Assembly: GCA_024709225.1 (NCBI GenBank)
Contig: JANJXC010000013.1
Coordinates: forward strand, 1-64,000
From: Gammaproteobacteria bacterium
GTDB lineage: Bacteria; Pseudomonadota; Gammaproteobacteria; Thiohalomonadales; Thiohalomonadaceae
DNA length: 64,000 nt
Direction of reading: 5' to 3'
The translations under genes and the position numbers were made by a program. This document shows, one piece after another, positions 40,339 to 51,762 of the stretch; the first letter of the stretch is position 1; each line of letters begins with the position of its first letter. The notes under the pieces are model-generated. The model was not told the origin of the DNA and did not search any database. It worked only from the letters and a program-made list of their open reading frames with translations.

Positions 40339-41029
40339 CGGGCCAGACCCGTTGCCGGAAGGCCCATGCATACAGGCCGAGGGCGACGCTCCAGCAGATG
40401 AAGGCCGACCAGACATCGTGCGAGACGAAGTGCGCGCCGCGTACCCACTGGGTGGCGGCGAACAGCGTGCCGGTGGCCAGGGCCAGGCCAAGGCCGGCCA
40501 GGGCCAGGCGGCGGTTGCGGCCGAGGAACAGGAAGTAGAGGAAAAACAGCGAAAACCCACCCGACGAGTGGCCACCGGGAAAGCAGACGCCGCGCGGCAT
40601 GTCCGCCGGACGCGGGCTGAACACCGGGACATACTGCCGGTCGCCGCCGTACTGCGCCAGATTCCAGGGACAGTCCACGTTGGAGTAGTGCTTGCCGAGG
40701 GCGACCAGCCCGGTGCCGAGCAGCATGCAGAGGAAGGCATAGGCGAAGGTACGCCGCCAGTGGCGCAACCGCGGCACGAGCCATGAACCGGCCAGGCCGA
40801 GCAGGACAAAGATGGCGATCAGCCTGATGACGTCGGCGCCGCCGTCGTGCAGCACCTTCTGGGTCAGCCAGGTATCGCCGATGCGCCAGCGGGCCAGTTC
40901 GACGTCGTAGAGCAGGTTGCTGACGGCCAGGTCCAGCCCGGAAAACTGGCCGAGCACGGCCAGGATGAGAAACAGCAGCGCCGGCAGGAGGCCGTGCCGC
41001 AGCCAGAAGTGTCGTGTGTTGTCGGTCAT
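40331..41029 (-). CDS. PAP2-family phosphatase (membrane)
   Basis: GVCFPGGHSSGGFSLFFLYF...WVRGAHFVSHDVWSAFICW; convergent with and overlapping the 3' end of the LTA synthase-like gene. Confidence 0.88.
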   Translation of the reverse strand: MTDNTRHFWLRHGLLPALLFLILAVLGQFSGLDLAVSNLLYDVELARWRIGDTWLTQKVLHDGGADVIRLIAIFVLLGLAGSWLVPRLRHWRRTFAYAFLCMLLGTGLVALGKHYSNVDCPWNLAQYGGDRQYVPVFSPRPADMPRGVCFPGGHSSGGFSLFFLYFLFLGRNRRLALAGLGLALATGTLFAATQWVRGAHFVSHDVWSAFICWSVALGLYAWAFRQRVWPVS

Positions 41030-41212
41030 GGTTCGCGCACCCGGAAGTTGGGGCGCCATTGTTCCATGACATTCCTGAAGTTTTCATGAAGTCGGCGGCG
41101 GTCCGGCCGGCCCGGGGCCGGGGTTTCCGCCCGCATCCCGCGTTTTCCCTTTCCCCGGTTTGCCAGTATCATTGGCGCCTCTCCGAATTCTCACCGAAAG
41201 GCCTGCCCTGTC

Positions 41213-44200
41213 ATGCTGCTGTTGCGCGGAAGTCCGGCTCTGTCACCGTTTCGTCTGGAAAAGCTGCTGGCGCAGGTGCGCCGCGCGGTGCCGGCGGTGG
41301 AACACCTCTACGCCGAATTCGTCCACTTCGCCGACACGGAGCGGGCGCTCACCGACGCCGAGCGTAGCGTGCTGGAGCAGCTGCTGTCCTACGGTCCGCG
41401 CCTGAGCGTGGAGGAGCCGCACGGGCGGCTGTTCTTCGTGGTGCCGCGCCTCGGCACCATCTCCCCCTGGGCCTCCAAGGCCACCGACATCGCCCACAAC
41501 TGCGGCCTGTCCATGGTGCACCGGCTGGAGCGTGGCGTCGCTTACTACGCTGCCAAGGCGGGGGATGCCCCGTTCAGCGAGGACGAGGCCGCCGCCGTGG
41601 CGGCCCTGCTGCACGACCGCATGACCGAGAGCGTGCTGGACGCCCTGGACGAGGCGGCCGGGCTGTTTCGCGTGCAGGAGCCGGGCGCGCTGCGCACGGT
41701 GGACGTGCTCTCCGGCGGTCGCGCCGCGCTGGAGCGGGCCAACCGGGAGTGGGGCCTGGCCCTGGCCGGCGACGAAATCGACTATCTGGTGGAGAACTTC
41801 ATCGCCCTGGGCCGCAATCCCACCGACGTCGAGCTGATGATGTTCGCCCAGGCCAACTCCGAGCACTGCCGCCACAAGATCTTCAACGCCGACTGGGTCA
41901 TCGACGGCCAGGCGCAGGAAAAGTCGCTGTTCGGCATGATCCGCAACACCTATCACCACAACTCCCGCGGCATCCTGTCCGCCTACAAGGACAATGCGGC
42001 GGTGATCGAAGGCTATGAGGCCGGCCGCTTCTACCCGCTGCCCGGTAGCAACGAATACCGCTATCACCAGGAGCCGGTGGCGATCCTGATGAAGGTGGAG
42101 ACCCACAACCACCCCACCGCCATTTCGCCGTTTCCCGGCGCGGCCACCGGCTCCGGCGGCGAGATCCGCGATGAGGGTGCCACCGGCCGCGGCTCCAAGC
42201 CCAAGGCGGGCCTGACCGGCTTCTCCGTCTCCAACCTGCGCATCCCCGGCTTCGAACAGCCCTGGGAACGCGACCACGGCAAGCCGGGGCGTATCGTCTC
42301 GGCCCTGCAGATCATGATCGACGGCCCGCTCGGCGCGGCGGCCTTCAACAACGAATTCGGTCGCCCGGCCATCAACGGCTACTTCCGCACCTATGAAGAG
42401 AAGGTTGCCGGCCCCAACGGCGAAGAGGTGCGCGGCTACCACAAGCCCATCATGCTGGCCGGCGGCCTCGGCAACATCCGCGTCGACCACGTGGAGAAGA
42501 ACCGCATCCCGCCCGGCGCGCAGCTGGTGGTGCTGGGCGGTCCGGCCATGCTCATCGGCCTGGGCGGCGGCGCGGCATCGAGCATGAGCACCGGCCAGTC
42601 CCACGAGGACCTGGACTTCGCCTCGGTGCAGCGCGGCAATCCCGAAATCGAGCGCCGCTGCCAGGAGGTCATCGACCGCTGCTGGCAGCTGGGCGAACAG
42701 AATCCCATCGTCTCCATCCACGATGTCGGCGCCGGCGGCCTGTCCAACGCCATGCCGGAGCTGGTCAACGACGCCGGCCGCGGTGCGCGCTTCGAGCTGC
42801 GCGCCATCCCCAATGACGAGCCGGGCATGGCGCCGATGGAGATCTGGTGCAACGAGGCGCAGGAGCGCTACGTCCTCGCCGTGCGGCCGGAGGACCTGGA
42901 GCGCTTCGCCAGGATCTGCGAGCGCGAGCGCGCGCCCTATGCGGTGATCGGTGAGGCCACCGAGGAACAGCGCCTGGTGCTGGGCGACGGCCACTTCGAG
43001 AACACCCCCATCGACCTGCCGCTGGAGGTGCTGCTGGGCAAGCCGCCCAAGATGCTGCGCGACGTGCAGCACAAGCCGTTCCACAAGAGCGAGCTGCGCA
43101 CCGCGCACATCGACCTTAAGGATGCCGCCTACCGCCTGCTGCGCCTGCCCACGGTGGCGAGCAAGAACTTCCTCATCACCATCGGCGATCGTACCGTCAC
43201 CGGCCTGGTGTGCCGCGACCAGATGGTTGGCCCGTGGCAGGTGCCGGTGGCCGACTGCGGCGTCACCGCCACCTCCTTCGACGTCTACACCGGCGAGGCC
43301 ATGGCCATGGGCGAGCGCACCCCCGTCGCCCTCATCGATCACGCCGCCTCGGCGCGCATGGCGGTGGGCGAGGCGCTGACCAACATCCTTGCCGCCCGCA
43401 TCGACGACATCTCCCGCATCGTGCTGTCCGCCAACTGGATGGCCCCGGCCGGTCATCCCGGCGAGGACGCCGGCCTGTACGCTGCGGTCAAGGCGGTGGG
43501 CATGGAACTGTGTCCGGCGCTCGGCATCGCCATCCCGGTGGGCAAGGACTCCATGTCCATGAAGACGGTGTGGGAGGAGAACGGCGACAAGAAGAGTGTC
43601 ACCGCGCCGCTGTCGCTCATCGTCACCGCCTTCGCCCCGGTGTCCGATGTGCGCAACAGCCTGACCCCCGAACTGCGCGCCGAGCACGGCGACACCGACC
43701 TCATCTTCATCGACCTGGGCAAGGGGCGTAACCGCATGGGCGGCTCCTGTCTGGCACAGGTGTACAAGGAACTGGGCCACCACGCACCGGACCTGGACGA
43801 TGCGGCGCAGTTCAAGGCCTTCTTCGGCTGCATCCAGGAGTTGAACGCCAAGGGCTTGCTGCTGGCCTATCACGATCGCTCCGACGGCGGCCTGTTCACC
43901 ACCCTGGCGGAGATGGCCTTCGCCGGCCACACCGGCATCAGCATCGAACTGGACGGACTGGAGGGCGACGCCGCCTCAGTCCTGTTCAACGAGGAATTGG
44001 GTGCGGTGATCCAGGTGCGCCACGTCGACACCGACGACGTGCTGGCGTATCTGCACGATGCCGGCCTCGGCAGGCACAGCCTGGTCATCGGCACGCTCAA
44101 CGACGACGACCGCCTGGTCATCACGCAGGATCGCATCGAGTTGTTCAATGAGCCGCGCATCGAACTGCAGCGTGCCTGGGCCGAGACCAGCTACCGCATG

Positions 44201-45115
44201 CAGGCGTTGCGCGACAATCCCGAGTGCGCGCAGGAAGAATTCGACACCCTGCTCGACGCCGACGACCCGGGCCTGCATGTGGAGCTCAGCTTCGACATCG
44301 ACGAAGACGTGGCGGCGCCGTTTATACACACCGGCCAGCGTCCGCGCGTCGCCGTGCTGCGCGAGCAGGGCGTCAACGGCCAGGTGGAAATGGCGGCGGC
44401 GTTTGATCGCGCCGGCTTCGCCGCGGTGGATGTGCACATGAGCGACATCATCGCCGGCCGCACCGCGCTGAAGGATTTCACCGGCCTGGTGGCCTGCGGC
44501 GGCTTCTCCTACGGCGACGTGCTCGGCGCCGGCGGCGGCTGGGCCAAGTCGATCCTGTTCAACCCGCGGGCGCGCGATGAATTCGCGGCCTTCTTCCAGC
44601 GCGGCGACAGCTTCAGCCTCGGCGTGTGCAACGGCTGCCAGATGATGTCCAACCTGCACGAACTCATCCCCGGCGCCGAGGGTTGGCCGCGCTTCGTGCG
44701 CAACGAGTCCGAACAGTTCGAGGCGCGCGTGGCGATGGTGGAGGTGGTGAAATCACCGTCGCTGTTCCTCGCCGGCATGGAAGGCTCACGCATGCCCATC
44801 GCCGTGGCCCACGGTGAAGGCCGCGCCGAGTTTGCCGACGCCGAGATGGGGCCGGCCCTGGCCCTGCGCGATCACCGCGTGGCCATGCGCTGGGTCAACA
44901 ACTACGGCGACCCCACCGAGATCTATCCGTTCAATCCCAACGGCTCGCCGCTGGGCATCACCGGCATGACCACCGCCGACGGCCGCGTCACCATCATGAT
45001 GCCGCACCCGGAACGCGTGTTCCGCGCCGTGCAGCATTCCTGGGGGCTGGATACCTGGGGCGAAGATGGCCCCTGGCTGCGCATGTTCCGCAACGCGCGG
45101 GTGTGGGTGGGGTAA
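41213..45115 (+). CDS. purL: Phosphoribosylformylglycinamidine synthase
   Basis: 1300 aa; [62 protein letters not shown]-terminal GATase [16 protein letters not shown]. Confidence 0.97.
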   Translation: MLLLRGSPALSPFRLEKLLAQVRRAVPAVEHLYAEFVHFADTERALTDAERSVLEQLLSYGPRLSVEEPHGRLFFVVPRLGTISPWASKATDIAHNCGLSMVHRLERGVAYYAAKAGDAPFSEDEAAAVAALLHDRMTESVLDALDEAAGLFRVQEPGALRTVDVLSGGRAALERANREWGLALAGDEIDYLVENFIALGRNPTDVELMMFAQANSEHCRHKIFNADWVIDGQAQEKSLFGMIRNTYHHNSRGILSAYKDNAAVIEGYEAGRFYPLPGSNEYRYHQEPVAILMKVETHNHPTAISPFPGAATGSGGEIRDEGATGRGSKPKAGLTGFSVSNLRIPGFEQPWERDHGKPGRIVSALQIMIDGPLGAAAFNNEFGRPAINGYFRTYEEKVAGPNGEEVRGYHKPIMLAGGLGNIRVDHVEKNRIPPGAQLVVLGGPAMLIGLGGGAASSMSTGQSHEDLDFASVQRGNPEIERRCQEVIDRCWQLGEQNPIVSIHDVGAGGLSNAMPELVNDAGRGARFELRAIPNDEPGMAPMEIWCNEAQERYVLAVRPEDLERFARICERERAPYAVIGEATEEQRLVLGDGHFENTPIDLPLEVLLGKPPKMLRDVQHKPFHKSELRTAHIDLKDAAYRLLRLPTVASKNFLITIGDRTVTGLVCRDQMVGPWQVPVADCGVTATSFDVYTGEAMAMGERTPVALIDHAASARMAVGEALTNILAARIDDISRIVLSANWMAPAGHPGEDAGLYAAVKAVGMELCPALGIAIPVGKDSMSMKTVWEENGDKKSVTAPLSLIVTAFAPVSDVRNSLTPELRAEHGDTDLIFIDLGKGRNRMGGSCLAQVYKELGHHAPDLDDAAQFKAFFGCIQELNAKGLLLAYHDRSDGGLFTTLAEMAFAGHTGISIELDGLEGDAASVLFNEELGAVIQVRHVDTDDVLAYLHDAGLGRHSLVIGTLNDDDRLVITQDRIELFNEPRIELQRAWAETSYRMQALRDNPECAQEEFDTLLDADDPGLHVELSFDIDEDVAAPFIHTGQRPRVAVLREQGVNGQVEMAAAFDRAGFAAVDVHMSDIIAGRTALKDFTGLVACGGFSYGDVLGAGGGWAKSILFNPRARDEFAAFFQRGDSFSLGVCNGCQMMSNLHELIPGAEGWPRFVRNESEQFEARVAMVEVVKSPSLFLAGMEGSRMPIAVAHGEGRAEFADAEMGPALALRDHRVAMRWVNNYGDPTEIYPFNPNGSPLGITGMTTADGRVTIMMPHPERVFRAVQHSWGLDTWGEDGPWLRMFRNARVWVG

Positions 45116-45119
45116 TCGG

Positions 45120-45190
45120 GATATACGATGCAAGTGGCAAGATACGAGGGAATGAACTCGCTGCGCTCGTACTGCTTTTGAAATCAGGTA
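45120..45190. repeat. Partial (left-half) copy of heptamer-arm element
   Basis: GATATACGATGCAAGTGGCAAGATACGAGGGAATGAACTCGCTGCGCTCGT matches 32098 element core; no matching right arm. Confidence 0.75.
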
Positions 45191-45297
45191 TAGGTCGGGT
45201 TGGCGCAGCGTAACCCGACGTGTCCAGGGCCGACCGCGTGTTGTCGGGTTACGGCTGCGCGTCGGGCAACACCCTCTTGCCCCACACCATTACGCCC

Positions 45298-47250
45298 TCA
45301 GAATTTCTTTTTCAGGCTGTCCAGCAGCTTGCCGCTTTCCTGCTTCAGTTTCTGTTCCTGCTCATTCGCCAGCGCCTTCTTGCGCGCCTCCAGATCTGCC
45401 TTGGCCTTGTCCAGGTCGGCGCGCAGGCGATCCAGCTCTGCCTGTCGGGCGCTGATCCGGTCCCTGACACTGCCCTCGGCCGCTGCCAACTGGTCGCTGA
45501 ACTTGCGCCGCTCGGCGGCGATGCGTTCGTTGACTTGGGCCTGGACGCGTGCCTGGGCGGCCTCGATCTTCGCCTGCACGTGACGGCGGAAGCCCTGTTC
45601 CAGCAGGTCGGCCAGATTGGTGCGCAGCGTCCACTTGATATCGCTCCAGCTGCCGGAGACCCGCGCATCGACCTTGACCTGGTCGGCGCCCGCCACTGCC
45701 GAGGTGAGGATCTTGCGCATGGTGTCCGAGCTGCCGGCCACGGCAAATTCGACGCCGCTGAAGGTATTGTCGAGGCGGATGTCCACCTGCTGTCCGCGCA
45801 GTTCGGCGTTGAACTCCGAGCGGCCCGCCGCCTTGGCAAAGCCGAGCTTGGCCGCCTCACTGCTGACCAGTGCGTAATCGGTCAGGGCATAGCGGCCGAT
45901 GGTGAATGACAGGCGTTCCAGCGGGGTGGCGGTGGTGTGGTCGATGACCAGTTCGGTACGGGTGTCGTACCAGCCCTGCTGCGGGAAATGGCCGGTGATG
46001 GTGGCGACCAGCGGCTTGCCGATGATGACAGGGTCGCTGGTGACATTGGTGATCTGGCCGGTGAGGTCGGCGGCGTAGTCGCCGCTGCTCGAGCGTGAGC
46101 TGATCTGCGCCTGCTTGAGCCAGAACAGCGGATAGGTGTTGGGGCGGCCGAAGGCATAGTTGCGTCCCGCGCCACGTTCCGGGGCACGCAGTTCGCGCGC
46201 CGCCTTTTCCTCGGCACTGCGCTTGGGCGGCATGTAGTCGCGCGCCGTCTCCATATAGCGGCGGGCGTCGGTCACCTTGGCGTAAAGTTCCGGGCCGAAC
46301 AGTACGTTGGAGAGGCTGCGCGCATCCAGCGACGGAATGCGGAAGCGGGTCTTGAGGGCGCGGATATCCTCCTGCACCAGGCGGTCGATCTCGGCGTATG
46401 CCGTCCGGACGGCACGCGTCTCGCTGCCCAGGGCGGCACCGGCATCGCGCACGGCGGCGGCCTGAACGTCGAACTCGTCGCGGATCGCCTCCAGTTCCTT
46501 GACGGAGGACTGCAGCTCCTTCACGTCCTTGAAATTGTCGCGCTTGACCCGGCGCAGCCGCTCGCCCAGTGCGGCCGCAGTGTCCTTGCCGGGGAGCGCG
46601 GCGATGCGCTGCTCCCATGCCGTTGTCTTCTGTCCCAGCTCCGCCTGCAACTCGGCCAGGCGTGCCTGGCTCTGCAACTGCCCGGTGATCTGGCTGAGTT
46701 GCGCGCCGGGATCGGCGCCCTGGGCCAGCGCCGCCAGGTCGCCGAAGACGTTGGCGGAAAATTCCTTCTGCACGTTGTCCAGCACGGTGTCGGCGTAACC
46801 CGGTCCCGCGGACGGCTCTGCCGGCGCAACAGGGACGACGTAGCCGGGCCGGGCCCGGGGGGAGCCCAGCTGGATGCCGTCGATCGCGGCCTCGTCGATC
46901 ACGACCTTGCCGCGCAACAGGGCATCCCACAGCATCTGCCAGCGCAGTTCGCCGATGCGCACCAGATTGCGCGCCGGCGTGGCGGCGTCGGTGATCTGGA
47001 TGTCGCGCACGCTGAGGCTGGCGCGCCAGACGCTGGACTCCACGGCGCCCACGTTCACTTCGGCCCCCACCGCACGGGTGCCGCCATACTCCAGTGCCCG
47101 CCGCAGGTGAGCGTCGAAAAAGAAGAAGAAATAGGCCCAGGTCAGCAGTGCCAGCAGGGCAAACGGCAGCACCGCCTCGGTACGGATGGGGCCCTGGCGC
47201 CGGGGCTTTTTCTGTGCGCTGTCAGCCGTAGAGTTTGTCATAGGTCGCAT
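45298..47250 (-). CDS. TIGR03545-like family protein
   Basis: Single N-terminal TM, NVGAVESSVWRASLSVRDIQITDAATPARNLVRIGELRWQMLWDALLRGKVVIDEAAIDGIQLG; long coiled coil. Confidence 0.8.
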   Translation of the reverse strand: MRPMTNSTADSAQKKPRRQGPIRTEAVLPFALLALLTWAYFFFFFDAHLRRALEYGGTRAVGAEVNVGAVESSVWRASLSVRDIQITDAATPARNLVRIGELRWQMLWDALLRGKVVIDEAAIDGIQLGSPRARPGYVVPVAPAEPSAGPGYADTVLDNVQKEFSANVFGDLAALAQGADPGAQLSQITGQLQSQARLAELQAELGQKTTAWEQRIAALPGKDTAAALGERLRRVKRDNFKDVKELQSSVKELEAIRDEFDVQAAAVRDAGAALGSETRAVRTAYAEIDRLVQEDIRALKTRFRIPSLDARSLSNVLFGPELYAKVTDARRYMETARDYMPPKRSAEEKAARELRAPERGAGRNYAFGRPNTYPLFWLKQAQISSRSSSGDYAADLTGQITNVTSDPVIIGKPLVATITGHFPQQGWYDTRTELVIDHTTATPLERLSFTIGRYALTDYALVSSEAAKLGFAKAAGRSEFNAELRGQQVDIRLDNTFSGVEFAVAGSSDTMRKILTSAVAGADQVKVDARVSGSWSDIKWTLRTNLADLLEQGFRRHVQAKIEAAQARVQAQVNERIAAERRKFSDQLAAAEGSVRDRISARQAELDRLRADLDKAKADLEARKKALANEQEQKLKQESGKLLDSLKKKF

Positions 47251-47746
47251 ACCACTTGTAGAAGGTGGTCCCGGTCCACAGTTTCCATACCCGGGTCTGT
47301 TGCAGACGCGCCACCACGGTCATGCGGTAGCGCAGCACCAGGCCACGCCCAAGCAGGAACATGAACGGCGCCAGGGCAATGCTGACCACGGCGGCACCCA
47401 TGGTGATGCTGTTGTAAAAGCGGGTGAGCGGCACCAGCGGCATGTTGTACATGGCGGTGAACAGCGGTTGCAGTGCCTGGCTCTCCAGGATCACCGTACC
47501 GACGGCGTGGTGCAGCGGATCGAAGGTCCAGGCGACAAAGGTGAAGAAGAAGGCGGAGAGCAGGGCCGCACCTATCTGCACGCGAAAGAAGAAGAGGCAG
47601 ATCACCACCAGCAGCGTCTGCAGCGAGAAGGCCGGTGCAAAGCCGAGGATCAGGCCACAGGCGAAACCGGCGGCAATCTGGTTGGTGCCGGTGTCGGAGT
47701 TGAGCAGACGGAACAGCGCGAACAGTTGTTTCAACAGCAAGGTCAT
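47222..47746 (-). CDS. TIGR03546/DUF2062-like membrane protein
   Basis: MTLLLKQLFALFRLLNSDTGTNQIAAGFACGLILGFAPAFSLQTLLVVICLFFFRVQIGAALLS. Confidence 0.85.
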   Translation of the reverse strand: MTLLLKQLFALFRLLNSDTGTNQIAAGFACGLILGFAPAFSLQTLLVVICLFFFRVQIGAALLSAFFFTFVAWTFDPLHHAVGTVILESQALQPLFTAMYNMPLVPLTRFYNSITMGAAVVSIALAPFMFLLGRGLVLRYRMTVVARLQQTRVWKLWTGTTFYKWYATYDKLYG

Positions 47747-47930
47747 ATTTCCTCCCGTACCGGGATTCAGCGTAGCCCGGCGGTCAGCATACAGGACTCC
47801 CGCCGGCGCGGGCCATACGCTACCTTTTCCTTTGCCGCCTGCGCTGCGGCATTGTTTCAATCTAACACATCGCGCCTGTGCGACAACCCGCGCGGATTTG
47901 ACTGATTCATGCGCCATTCCTCGGCCGGGC

Positions 47931-48097
47931 GGCCTAAGGAAGCTCTGAATATGTTCAGAGCTTCCGCGGCACAGGAATGTGTCGCCATTTTTCAACGACG
48001 ATAAGTCGTTGGAAAATGAAGCGAATCGAAAATCACACTTTTCGATTCGCGTGGTCTGAGAAGTCCAGGATGGACTTATTCAGACCTTCCCTAAGCC
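47931..48097. repeat. Multi-hairpin intergenic element with imperfect terminal inverted repeats (MITE-like)
   Basis: Four consecutive hairpins: 47938-47965, 47988-48016, 48021-48050, 48053-48086; ends GGCCTAAGGAAG/CTTCCCTAAGCC. Confidence 0.75.
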
Positions 48098-48179
48098 GGG
48101 CAGATGCGCCGCAATCAGGACCTGCCGTTTCCCCCGGATGGGTGCCATGCCGGGGCAGTACGCTGACTGGAGTCTTGTG

Positions 48180-49301
48180 ATGCTGAAATTTCTGCTGATG
48201 TCATGGCTGCTGCTTGCCGGCTTGCCGGCGGCGGCGCAGCCGGTGTTCGAGTCGGCGCAACAGCGCTTTCGCGTGCAGACGGTGGTCGACGGCCTGGTGC
48301 ATCCCTGGTCGCTGGCCTTTCTGCCCGACGGCACGGCGCTGGTCACCGAGCGGCCGGGGCGGTTGCGGGTGGTGCGTGACGGTCGCCTGCTGCCGCAGGC
48401 GGTGAGCGGCTTGCCGGCGATCGCCGTCCGCGGTCAGGGCGGCCTGCTCGACGTGGTGGCGCATCCGCGGTTTGTCGACAACCATCAGATCTATTTCTCC
48501 TATGCTGCGGCCGGTGAGGGAGGACTCACCACCCGCGTTGCCCGCGGCCGGTTTGATGCCGAACGCCTGGCCCTGAGCGAGGTGCAGGTCCTGTTCGAGG
48601 CCCTGCCACGCTCGCGCCGCAGCCATCATTTCGGCTCGCGCCTGGTGTTCGACGGCCAGGGCTATCTCTACATCACTGTCGGTGATCGCGGCGACATGGA
48701 CCGCGCCCAGCGGCTCGATGACCATGCCGGCTCGGTGCTGCGCCTGCACGATGACGGCCGTGTGCCGGCGGACAATCCCTTCGTCGGGCGGAAGGATGTA
48801 CGCCCCGAGATCTACAGCTACGGCCACCGCAATCCGCAGGGCATGACCCTGCATCCGGAGAGCGGTGCGGTGTGGCTGCACGAGCACGGCGCCCGCGGCG
48901 GCGACGAGATCAATATCGTGCGTCCCGGCCGCAACTACGGCTGGCCGGTGATCACCCACGGCGTGGACTACACCTACCTGCCCATCGGCATCGGCACCCA
49001 CAAGGAGGGGATGGAGCAGCCGCTGCACCACTGGACGCCGTCCATCGCCCCCTCCGGCATGGCCTTCTACGCGGGCGAGGTCTTTCCACACTGGCGCGGC
49101 AACCTGTTCGTCGGCGCCCTGGCCGGCAAGCATCTGGCGCGCCTGACCCTGAAGGGCGACCGGGTGGTGGCGGAGGAGAAACTGCTCGTCACGCTGGAGC
49201 GGCGCATCCGCGATGTGCGCCTGGGGCCGGACGGCAGGTTGTGGCTGCTCACCGACCACGACCCCGGCCAGCTGCTGCGCCTGGATGTGGCGGGGGAATA
49301 G
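48180..49301 (+). CDS. PQQ-dependent sugar dehydrogenase (YliI/aldose sugar dehydrogenase family)
   Basis: VVDGLVHPWSLAFLPDGTALVTERPGRLRVV...SYGHRNPQGMTLHPESGAVWLHEHGARGGDEINIVRPGRNYGWPVITHGVDY; signal peptide. Confidence 0.92.
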   Translation: MLKFLLMSWLLLAGLPAAAQPVFESAQQRFRVQTVVDGLVHPWSLAFLPDGTALVTERPGRLRVVRDGRLLPQAVSGLPAIAVRGQGGLLDVVAHPRFVDNHQIYFSYAAAGEGGLTTRVARGRFDAERLALSEVQVLFEALPRSRRSHHFGSRLVFDGQGYLYITVGDRGDMDRAQRLDDHAGSVLRLHDDGRVPADNPFVGRKDVRPEIYSYGHRNPQGMTLHPESGAVWLHEHGARGGDEINIVRPGRNYGWPVITHGVDYTYLPIGIGTHKEGMEQPLHHWTPSIAPSGMAFYAGEVFPHWRGNLFVGALAGKHLARLTLKGDRVVAEEKLLVTLERRIRDVRLGPDGRLWLLTDHDPGQLLRLDVAGE

Positions 49302-49470
49302 GGCGCCAAAACTTCAAACCCATGCCGCAGAGCCCCAGAGGTTCCACCCTCATTGCCTCCGCGTCTCAGCGGCTCTGCGACGAATGGGTTTGGTTTCCTG
49401 ATCTGGCGTTCTTGCGCCGTTCCGGGTTCAAGTTTCCGCCGCCGCCGCCGACATAGCGGGTAAACCGGTA

Positions 49471-50355
49471 ATGGCGGGTATTCCAGTGGCCTTGTTCCTG
49501 CGGAAATGTATGGTGTTGTGCGTCGGACTGCTTCCGGCCGGCTTGGTGCTGGCCGGCACCCAGTACTATGGCGCCGCCCTGCATGAGGCCCGCTGGGAGG
49601 TCAGCTCCAGTCGCCTGATGTGTACCCTGAGCCATCACATTCCCCTCTATGGCACGGTCCGTTTCGAAGGGCGTGCCGGCGGGGGGCTCGATTTTGCCGT
49701 ACAGGTGTTGCGGCGCCCGGCCCGCTCCGGGGTGGCGCAGCTGGCCTCGCTGGCACCGGCCTGGAAGCATGATGCCCCGGCGCTGGACCTGGGCCAGGTC
49801 AAGGTGGCCGACAGCGCCGAGCCCTTCCGTTTCGAGCGCCCGCTGGCCCGCCGCCTGCTCGCCGAGCTGGAAAAGGGCATGTTCCCTACCTTCACCTACC
49901 AGGACTGGGCCGATGGCCGCGATCAGGTGACGGTGACCGTGTCGGCGGTCAACGTGAAGGCGGCGCTGGGTGAGTTTCTGCATTGTCTGGACGGCCTGCT
50001 GTCCTATGACTTCAGCGCCGTAAAGAACACCCGCATCAACTTCGCCTTCGGCAGCGCGGCCATCGGCCGTGAGGCGCGGCTGGCCCTGGACCGGGTGGCC
50101 GAGTACCTGCTGGCCGACGCCTCGGTAGGCAGCGTGCGGATCGAGGGGCACACGGACAATGTCGGCTTCCGCCGCTACAACGAGCGCCTCGGCCGCCAGC
50201 GCAGTGCGGCCGTGCGTGACTATCTGGTGGCCAAGGGGGTGGCGCAGGACAAGTTCGAGATCCTCACCTACGGCGAAGCCAGGCCCGCGGTCAGCAACGC
50301 CACCGAGCGTGGTCGCGCCACCAACCGCCGCGTCCTCGTCTTGCTGGTGCAATAA
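49471..50355 (+). CDS. MotY-like OmpA-family protein (flagellar T-ring type)
   Basis: [44 protein letters not shown]-terminal MotY-type; C-terminal Omp[32 protein letters not shown]. Confidence 0.85.
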   Translation: MAGIPVALFLRKCMVLCVGLLPAGLVLAGTQYYGAALHEARWEVSSSRLMCTLSHHIPLYGTVRFEGRAGGGLDFAVQVLRRPARSGVAQLASLAPAWKHDAPALDLGQVKVADSAEPFRFERPLARRLLAELEKGMFPTFTYQDWADGRDQVTVTVSAVNVKAALGEFLHCLDGLLSYDFSAVKNTRINFAFGSAAIGREARLALDRVAEYLLADASVGSVRIEGHTDNVGFRRYNERLGRQRSAAVRDYLVAKGVAQDKFEILTYGEARPAVSNATERGRATNRRVLVLLVQ

Positions 50356-50489
50356 CCCTTCAAGGCACTTGGGCGGCCCAGCTAGGCAGGGGCCAATTTT
50401 TCCAATGGCCGCGCAGCGTCTCGGTTATAATTCCCCCCTTTGCGCCGCCGGGCGGCGGCGTACGGCACATATCTTTCGGGGAGTCTTCC

Positions 50490-51704
<1,215 letters not shown>

Positions 51705-51762
51705 GACCTTACGGGGGGAGCGGGTGGTCATGTGACCACCCGCCGCCACGGACCTGACCGCC

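Noticed and set aside
41243-43930. 895-aa minus-strand ORF opposite purL
   Set aside because: Antisense to purL, compositionally biased
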